Below, piece by piece: positions 56,808-64,000 of a stretch of DNA of 64,000 nt. The translations under genes and the position numbers were made by a program. The first letter of the stretch is position 1. Every line of letters begins with the position of its first letter. The notes under the pieces were generated by a model. The model ran no database searches and was not told the origin of the DNA. It saw only the letters and a list, made by a program, of their open reading frames with translations. This DNA comes from Pseudeuparius sepicola (Eukaryota; Arthropoda; Insecta; Coleoptera; Anthribidae), in assembly GCA_963920635.1 (NCBI GenBank), contig OY987301.1, forward strand, positions 56,984,560 through 57,048,559. The letters run 5' to 3'.

Positions 56808-57918
56808 CAGGGTGATTCAGTTTTAATCTGCAACACTACAACAGGTGATAGAAAACCAAAAAATAACCGCAATTTCTTCTATAAACTATATCATTTTAAG
56901 GCCTTATAAAAAAGTTACAGGGTGTTAAAGTTTCAAGAAATATGTGGAATTTATTGAATATTTTACAAACTAGTTGAGATATTTGAACAACCAGTGGCGT
57001 AGAAATGGATAATTAGTATAATTTATTTTAGAAAAAAAAAATAGAACCACCTTGTATGGCAATAAAATGTATTCAAATTCTTATGTAAATTTTTATTGTA
57101 AACAAAAACGTTCTCTTAGCATTTTTTTCATGTGTGTCGTGGTTTCATAGCAAATTTGATTTTTTCGTAATATTTCGGGGTACTTATCTAATTATCTAAA
57201 AAATTTGCTCCATAAGTAACACTTAAAGTAGAAATAATGTGTTTGCTACCTGAAATAAAGTAACTTTTTCCAATAAACTCACCTATTTAAGGCTACAGTT
57301 TTGAAGATACAGGGTCTAAAACATTTAAGGAAGATACAATTAATGTTATGCTCTGTATCTTGAAAAGTAAAACCTTAAATGGGTAAGTTTATTGGGAAAA
57401 GTTACTGTATTTAATGTAAAAAACAGATTTTTTCTATTTTGAGTGTTACTTATGGAGCGAAGTTTTAAGTTAATTTTTCAAAGTACCCCGAAATAATACG
57501 AACAAATCAAATTTGCTATGAAACCATGACACATGAAAAAATGCTAAGAGAACGTTTTTGTTTACAATAAAAATTTACATAAGAATTTGAATACATTTTA
57601 TCGCTATACAAGGTGGTTCTATTTTTTTCTAAAATAAATTATACTAATTACCCATTTCTACGCCACTGGTTGTTCAAGATGTTTGATATTAACAGGTTCT
57701 ATGATAACCCATGCCGTTATAACGTGTACCAAATATGACTTAAATATCTCAACTAGTTTGTAAAATATTCAATAAATTCCACATATTTCTTGCAACTTTA
57801 ACACCCTGTAACTTTGTTATAAGTCCTTAAAATGATATAGTTTATAGAAGAAAGTGCGATTATTTTTTGGTTTGCTATCACCTGTTGAAGTGTTGCAGAT
57901 TAAAACTGAATCACCCTG
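56808..57918. mobile_element. Fold-back element CAGGGTGATTCAGTTTTAAT with nested fold-back
   Basis: 1.11 kb flanked by TA. The arms (GATTCAGTTTTAATCTGCAA and mirror at 57896-57912) are nearly identical through CCAGTGGCGTAGAAATGG. Inside, a second palindrome 57042-57621 has ends AGAACCACCTTGTATGGC and its mirror ACAAGGTGGTTCT. The right arm is longer than the left by a segment (GATGTTTGATATTAACAGG... ) that is present in the copy at 30503-30770. Confidence 0.85.
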
Positions 57919-58589
57919 TATAGGGTGTTCTAATTGAAATAACAAAGTTGCTATCGATAATATAGTAATGTTTGTAGAAATACATATTATCCTGGAGTTT
58001 ATGTGTCTTAACTATAGAATTATTTAGAATGATAGCAATTCTGATAGCAATGGACAAGTATACTTAGGAATGAAAAATAATTTTTTGCCTTGGAATTTGT
58101 AAAACATGTCTAGATAATCACGAAACCCAACCAACAGATTTTTTTCCCATTAGTTTGCTCAAAAATTGAAAAAAACGGTCGCAAAAGTAGGGAATGTGAC
58201 GTCACGATCCCTAATTTCAATAAGTACCTGCTATTTTCTTAGTACTTATTTCGTCTTTTTTTATATAACCAAGCATTCGCAGGCAAATTATTAGATTCAG
58301 TTTGTATGCGCCTGATGAGAAATAATCAAATTTCGTAGCATTTCAATGAAATATTTGGATTTTACTGATCCCATTCTGAACTTATTAGATGCCCCCTATA
58401 AAATATGACAGATGACATATTACTCAATGCTTTAAAGAAAATCGTCGGCAACGCCGTACTTTGCATATAACCTCACTTTCGCCCGCGGAACGCGGAAACC
58501 AAGGTTAATAATCTTAGTGAAAACTAAATAAATTCTATTCTCAGTTTTAAAAGAATCTTGCTGTGAATACTTTATTTTTTCGGTTTATA
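57919..58589. other. No supported gene
   Basis: Begins with TAGGGTGTTCTA, the mirror of the end at 55919. Contains GTGACGTCAC at about 58198. Otherwise AT-rich and unassigned. Confidence 0.4.
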
Positions 58590-59990
58590 ATGAAGACAAG
58601 ATTTGTTAAAGCTTGTCCTGATAACTTGCCTTGCATAGATTTTGATATGGTGTGTCAATTTTATCAATAAAAACGGGGAGCAAAACATGGAGAAATGAAG
58701 AGGTATGTTTGTTATTTGATTTGTGATTTGTATATTGTTTTAATATTGCTTAATGATGATGAGATAGCTTAAATTCTGGTTTTAGGTAGACTAGAGAAAA
58801 AATATTATGGTAACAATGTTATTGTTATTGGAGACACGCAGAGGAAAGAACATAGCAATGAATGCATAATGCCCGGTTAAGGCAAAAATTACCCCCGAGC
58901 ACAAAATTGACAAGAAAAATGTTAATGATACTGTGGTTAAAAATGAAGAAATTCAACTGCATAGTTGTGGAAGTAGGTATATTATGTTGTAATTACCCAA
59001 CATAAGCAGATTGGTCCTAAATTATGCACATACCACGATGTACGAGGATCATACATCGTGGCACATACGTAGATACAGCTTTTTGTGCTTCTAGTTTAGT
59101 TGCTAGTACAGTAAAGAAATACTTATTGTGTATATACCTATAGTTAAGATGTGGGGGAGGGGGCGTGGGGGTGTCGCACACCCCAATGTTGAAATCGATT
59201 ATCAAAACAAGAAATCATGCGTTTGTAAAAACGATCGTTGATATCTACATGTGAAAACCATGATTCAGAACTAATTTAAATAATCTAAAGACAGTGCAAG
59301 TTCGACAGCAGAGTTTCATTGGATATCAAGTGCTTGACAGTCAATGACTTTTTGCGGGTATTTTTTTCTTGTATGATCTAATGAAGTATTTAATTAATTA
59401 AGTCCGTAGTAGTACACTTTGTCGCATCCATTTTGATGCGGAAAGTTGTACTTTTCTGCACTAGTGACATTAACTTTGTCAACTAATTATAGAACTAAGT
59501 ACGCTTGTAAAATTTTTGCACATATTAATGGAAAACTTATTTTAGACGAATGTAAGCAAGGTATTGCTTTTCTTTGCTGACTTCCTGGAAATAGCGAAGA
59601 ATCATGGACAACATCAGTAGATTGTTATATTGGAAAAAGTCAACACAAGTGCAATAAAAAAATATGAAAGTCTACCTTACAGGATTTAGTTGACAAAGAC
59701 ATACCGACAGACCTCAATAATTATTATACATTGGAGTAGTATGAAGGAAGATTTTTGGCAAAAATCAAAACATATTACAAGGAGGGACTCTCTGACATGT
59801 TAAAAAACGAAAAATGCCCTATATCTCCAAAACGAATCAAGATTTTGAGATTCAACTGCTTTCCACTGCCCTCAAAAATCGAGCACAGTACACCTACCTA
59901 CTCTTTGTCTATCTCACGCAGAATAGAAGAAACCCCCCAAAAAAAACATCCAGTTTGTTACACTCTGTGCATGCGACATGAAAACTATTA
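58590..59990 (+). pseudogene. Degraded multi-exon relic of a SWIM/YqaJ-like insect protein family
   Basis: Three exon-like pieces lie in order. 58590-58702 begins MKTRFVKACPDNLPCIDFDM and ends at an AG|GTATGT donor, but has a stop after CQFYQ. About 58786-58990 follows a TTTTAG acceptor and contains KYYGNNVIVIGD and KITPEHKIDKK. About 59515-59990 contains CKQGIAFL, NSEESWTTSVDCYIGKSQ and further diverged sequence. This order matches, from recall, an abundant uncharacterised insect family with a SWIM-type zinc finger (C-x-C-x(n)-C-x-H) and, later, a YqaJ-like exonuclease domain. Here the expected CKH is CKQ, the cysteine pair before it is not visible, and stops and frame changes occur in every piece. 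It is a pseudogene; the function of the family is not known to me. Confidence 0.5.
59031..59061. repeat. Short perfect hairpin
   Basis: CCACGATGTA and TACATCGTGG flank about 9 bases. It lies between the exon-like pieces of the pseudogene. Confidence 0.7.
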
Positions 59991-60572
59991 TTTGATTTTG
60001 GAATATTTTCACTAAATTTAATAGATAACTTATTTGGGGTTTTGCCATAGAATGCAAAATAATGTTTTTTTTTTTGCAAATGAAAGAAATCTTAATTTTT
60101 GGCCGGCTGCTGCATTAAATTTTTTTATTTTTAACTTCCATTAACCACAATCACAAAATATGCTTATGAAAATTTATTTTCCAGAAAAAATAGGTATATA
60201 ATATGTATAGTGAAAAAATCCTAAAGAATTATGTCATTTTTTTATGAGGATGCTTCGGCAATCACAATATAATTTACCTAAATGGGTCTAAAATAGTTCA
60301 AGCTATGACAATAAAGTTTTTCGACTGAAAACTTGGCTTTATTGCGTTTTATGTTATGTTTCTAACATCACCAAGAACTGGCACCTTCTCCAATATTCTA
60401 GCGTTACATTTTTGAACCGATGCAGGTGTAACTACTAACTTAATTCTGTAAGTAAGGGCTCATGAAATTAAAGTAATAAATTTTTTATATTCGGACCAGG
60501 TATGTGCTTGACGTCTATAGGATTGACTTTTCTCAGTTTAGTTTATAACCAATCAATGCTGTTGATTAACAC
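59991..60572. other. No supported gene
   Basis: AT-rich. No domain or element ends recognised. Confidence 0.4.
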
Positions 60573-60838
60573 TAGCACAGAATAAATAGCTTCACAACAG
60601 AAGGGTCCATAAAGACGTGTCAAAAATAGGCGAGCCTCCATTTCAATTTACAGGAAAATAACCAATAACTTGTACATAAATTTGGTCCTAATACAATCTC
60701 TTTGCAATGTGGATTAATGTAAAATCAAACAAAATGCACAATGTTTATCCCTTAAGAAGATATTTCGCGTCAAAGCGAGCATCCTTTTGACACATGTCCT
60801 TATGGACGCTTCTGTTGTGAAGCTATTTATTCTGTGAC
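60573..60838. mobile_element. MITE with CACAGAATAAATAGCTTCAC ends
   Basis: 266 bp. The ends CACAGAATAAATAGCTTCAC (60574) and GTGAAGCTATTTATTCTGTG (60817-60836) are perfect inverted repeats extending to about 45 bp through AACAGAAG and GTCCATAAG. Flanked by CTAG- and CACTAG-type sequence. A solo end is at 49385. Confidence 0.8.
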
Positions 60839-61830
60839 ACTAGGTATTGAGGCTAAAATATCATCAGTTTCTTCAAACTAGCAGTCGCTGGAATATACTT
60901 GATAACAAGTAAAAAATCGTTTGGCTACTAATCTAAAATCGTCAGCTAAAATGTTACCCCTGGTTGGTTCTTTATTGTCATTAATACAAGTCTAGATATC
61001 TAATTTGTGCAAGTTCAGTTAGGTACTTACGAATTGTGTCGTTTTATAGATAAAATCGACTTGTTTCCAATAAAAAAAAGTTTTGTAAACCAACCAGCAT
61101 AACGTCCGAATCATCAATACCAATACCTAGTGTTCCCAGCATTTTCCTCAGCAAAATAGAATGGTTCATTTCCGTCATGGATTAATAGAATGAATGGTGA
61201 AAATAGTTCAAATCATAAAAAATAAAAGCTTGTAAAACACGCGGGGCCGCGGGATCCGAGATCCGATGTTCCGATTTGTGACGCCACAAAATAGGTTATG
61301 TTTATGTTCTCGCAGGCTGACAGCTTGGCATTGCGGTGCGGCGTTGCCAAACCTGGTGCCATGGCGGTAAATATAGGGAAAAATAAAATCCAACAGGTAG
61401 TTACGTATATTGAACTTTAAAAATTAATTGCGGCAAAACGGGGGCGAAAAAAAAATTAAAAAAAAATACAGCAAGTATATCTCACCCAATACTATCCGAT
61501 GAGCAAATAAAAAAAAGTGGTGTATTAGTCCATTCGACACCAGAGTATAGTATACATAAAGTGGCAATGATACATTCTCAAAGAAGAAAAACAGTGTATC
61601 AAAAGAGTCAATGATGGATTCTCAAGGAAGAGTAACAAGACATTCAAAATTTAAATATAACATGTAACAAAAGGGTTACCGCAAACAGGTACTGTGAATA
61701 AAGAGTATACTCACCAGAGAAACCATTTAATTTTTATGGCTGTGTATGGACATAATTTTAACGTTCAACGGATTTCGAAGTGCTGGATAAAGGCAATAAA
61801 TTATTATAAAGTGATAAAAAAGTGAAATGC
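60839..61830. other. No supported gene
   Basis: AT-rich with a short GC-rich patch near 61240-61370. The sequence immediately left of 61831 would be the 3' tail of the retrotransposon fragment. Confidence 0.4.
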
Positions 61831-62692
61831 TTAGATGTTATAAATAGGATCCATGTAATCCAAGCTTAGTAAGTATTTTATGATCATGGCTTTGATGTAA
61901 TTAATTGAATTGATCTTATTCAAATATATCTTGTACATTTCAGGTAAGTAGTTGTAGACTTTAGTCGCATACGTCAGGATAGTTCTCAAGCCAATACTTT
62001 TATTAGACGGGACCATCATATTACAGTTTTCTTTATGTCTCGTATTGCACTGATGTGTCATTTCTTTTAATATGTTTTTGTGGTTGTAGATATATAAATG
62101 CATGTTGCAGTAATATAGACATTTTAACACCTTTGCATCAGCAAAGAGTCTTTCAGATGGGTACCTTATTCCTTTATTATGTATAAGTTTTAGAAATCGT
62201 TTTTGGATTACTGCTAGTGGATGCATATATCCTATCGAGCACCGTCCCCAATTGATGATGTTGTACCTGATAACCGGATTCAACTGGAGCATAATATAGG
62301 ATTTTTAGATGGTGTTTGTTTATCATGGTCTTAAAATACTTGAATTTGTATGTAAGAAGTGTTAATATTTTTACGACGTTCATTATGTGACGATCTAACC
62401 TGAGATGAGAATCGATTATAACTCTTAAATATTTAATTGCATTACTATACGTTATCTTTATGACTTTGGTATCATCTACCATCAATAATGTATCATAAAA
62501 TGGAAGTCCGTTTTTGTAACTGGAAAAAGGCATAAAATGAGTCTTTTCGCAATGAATAGTTAGTAGTTGATGTCTCATCCAATTATCAATCAAAACGAGA
62601 TAGGTTTCTACCAAACTTTTTAGTTGATCCCATGTATCAGCTGCGTAAACTATAGCAGTATCATCTGCAAAACAAACAATGGATCCCCTCAC
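61831..62692 (-). pseudogene. 3' part of a Jockey-like non-LTR retrotransposon (reverse transcriptase C-terminal half)
   Basis: The minus-strand frame 62692-62177 opens with CFADDTAIVYA, the catalytic Y/F-A-D-D box of reverse transcriptase. It continues with CEKTHFMPFS and YLRVIIDSHL, the palm/thumb motif typical of Jockey/CR1 elements (K-x-L-G-x-x-x-D). A frame change near 62200-62290 leads into 62292-61831, with YCSIGYMHPLAVIQKRFLK-like order and a conserved C-terminal LRTILTYATKVYNYLPE. The ATG at 62692 is not a real start: the element is 5' truncated here, as is common for LINEs. It reverse-transcribed its own RNA at the insertion site when active, but this copy cannot. Confidence 0.8.
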
Positions 62693-62714
62693 TATACTAC
62701 GGCAAAAAGACTAT

Positions 62715-62735
62715 AACTGGGACACCCTGTAGGTA
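62715..62735. repeat. Isolated element end GGACACCCTG|TA
   Basis: GGGACACCCTGTAGGTA lies directly beyond the truncated 5' edge of the LINE fragment, so the two junctions coincide within about 30 bp. Confidence 0.5.
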
Positions 62736-62769
62736 CATACTAAAAAATTATTTTTCTATCTTTTTTGTA

Positions 62770-62940
62770 TAGTATTACTAAAGTCAGTTCAAACACCATA
62801 AAAAATATAAGGGTGCTTCATCATTGAAATACAGGACATAGGCGTCACGGTTTTCATAAATATCCGCTCTGCAGACAAACTTAATATTTCACGATGGTTT
62901 TTAAGGTTATGGTAAAACAATGTACGTAAAGGGTGATGCA
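62770..62940. repeat. 'CTAAAGTCACTTG' family copy 3 (partial)
   Basis: ACTAAAGTCAGTTC, ACATAGGCGTCACG, TTAATATTTCAC, GTTTTTAAGGTTATGG and AATGTACGTAAAGG follow the order of copy 1 (3827-3985) with substitutions. Confidence 0.6.
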
Positions 62941-63800
62941 AACTATAGAATAGAATAAATTTTTATTTGAGAACTACTTACACAGGTAGACTGAATCAGG
63001 TCAATGCAGAAAAAAGAATAATGATAGAATGTAAAATGTTATATTACTGAAATAACTCAACCTAATCTAAACATACATTTATCACTGCATGGACTTACAA
63101 TAATAATCTATGAATTCGAAAATACTGTACCGGATTTCAACAATAACACTCCAAATTAGTTGCATTGGTTAATATCTTTATTGCAGCTTTCACAAATTAT
63201 ACATGTCAAGCACTGTCACTGACCAAGAACATTCCTCCCTTCTCAAATTCTCAACAAAATCACCTTCTAACCTTTTACTTCCTTCCAGACAGAATTTCCC
63301 GGGCTTGTATACTGAAATAAAAGATTATAGACTATTCTAGAATATTCCTGGCCAGTGACACAGATTTACAAAAATAAAAAAGTTCCAGAACATCAAACTT
63401 TTTAGCGTTGCGACCCACTAAAATAGGCACATTACAATACATTAACTTGACAATTATTATAGTAGTTTTACATCTGCCGGTTAACCCGATGATAATTCGT
63501 CCTTTTTTCAGTATCGTGATTTATGAAGAATCAGTTTTATTTTTTGACGAATCTTTTGCAAAAAAGCTTCTTCTCTATTCTGGCTTTAAAAACTAAATAT
63601 AGAATATAGAAATCGTTTGCAATGCTGACGTATAAAAACTTTTAAGTAAAAAAACAAAATTAACCCCCGCATTAAATTATTATAATTATTATTATTTCAA
63701 ACAACATTATTTTATTAAGTTGTTATTACTTGCGGTAGTATTTAGTGCTAACACTTGTTTTTAAATTAAAAATACTTTAGTAAAAGGATGTTTCGTATAC
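62941..63800. other. No supported gene
   Basis: AT-rich. The frame 63408-63596 shows no recognisable domain. May include flank or LTR sequence of the Gypsy fragment, not resolved. Confidence 0.35.
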
Positions 63801-63824
63801 GCGTTTTATTTTATAACACATTGT

Positions 63825-64000
63825 GACACTGTGGTGGCCTCTTGGTTAGGGATAGGACAAACTTCTGTCCATTTCCTGAAGTAGTCTATGACAACTAACA
63901 CATAACGGTTGCAAGATTTGCTGGTTGGTTTGATTCTTCACATCGATGGCATTAATCTTCGACATCATCCCCAGAGTTTACCCAGTACAACCTCGCGCTA
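63825..64000 (-). pseudogene. Integrase fragment of a Gypsy (Ty3-like) LTR retrotransposon, cut by the window edge
   Basis: The minus strand from the edge reads ARLYWVNSGDDVED, a stop, then CHRCE: the end of the HHCC zinc-binding domain (the final C-x2-C). In another frame follow NRYVLVVIDYFRKWTEVCPI and PNQEATT, the start of the integrase catalytic core around its first catalytic Asp. Integrases insert the retrotransposon cDNA into the host genome. The frame change and stop make this copy non-functional, and the sequence ceases to match about 63825. The rest of pol, if present, lies to the right of the window. Confidence 0.75.

Noticed and set aside
59150..59175. G-quadruplex in the GGGGGAGGGGGCGTGGGGG stretch
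   Set aside because: Only three G-runs are present. A fourth is lacking, so a standard four-run quadruplex is not supported.

Overview
This is an AT-rich animal nuclear segment, very probably from an insect with a large, repeat-laden genome (a beetle would fit, but the species cannot be fixed from the sequence). The evidence is a multi-exon gene with GT-AG introns, insect-type tRNA-like sequences, and remnants of P-like, PIF/Harbinger-like, Tc1/mariner-like, Jockey-like and Gypsy-like transposable elements. No bacterial operon, CRISPR array or prokaryotic signal was seen.

The one intact protein gene occupies 1322-17125 on the minus strand. It is a fatty-acid elongase (ELOVL family) of seven coding exons encoding about 330 residues, with every diagnostic ELOVL motif present and every junction in phase. 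Its introns (0.06 to 11 kb) hold many transposon remnants: a Harbinger-like element with a MADF-like reading-frame remnant (2564-3180), a mariner-like MITE (3390-3615), a roughly 2 kb inverted-repeat element enclosing a broken repeat-family pseudogene (5020-7080), several fold-back elements, and a 12-bp minisatellite (16350-16581).

From 17.2 kb to 64 kb no intact protein gene was found. The region is dominated by fold-back (long inverted repeat) elements, most ending in TA|CAGGGTG...CACCCTG|TA. They run from about 0.6 to 2.8 kb and are often nested. The largest palindrome (19973-21863) has arms of about 860 bp. Other recognisable items are a P-like mini-element with an 8-bp target duplication and a truncated THAP reading frame (32228-32634), a DUF4817-like transposase relic (about 24895-25190), Jockey-like reverse transcriptase and endonuclease fragments (38.7, 40.1, 41.3 and 61.8-62.7 kb), a degraded SWIM/YqaJ-like pseudogene (58590-59990), and a Gypsy integrase fragment cut by the right edge (about 63825-64000). 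There are also two tRNA-like sequences with Pol III terminator T-runs: one derived from initiator tRNA-Met but carrying anticodon TGT (25901-25972), and one on the minus strand with anticodon CCA (50280-50352).

The window therefore reads as one housekeeping-type lipid gene next to a repeat-dominated intergenic or intronic region. Its main interest is how the fold-back elements nest, capture sequence and carry CRE/AP-1-like motifs in their ends. Element boundaries and families were read by eye, and all homology statements rest on recalled family motifs, not on searches.
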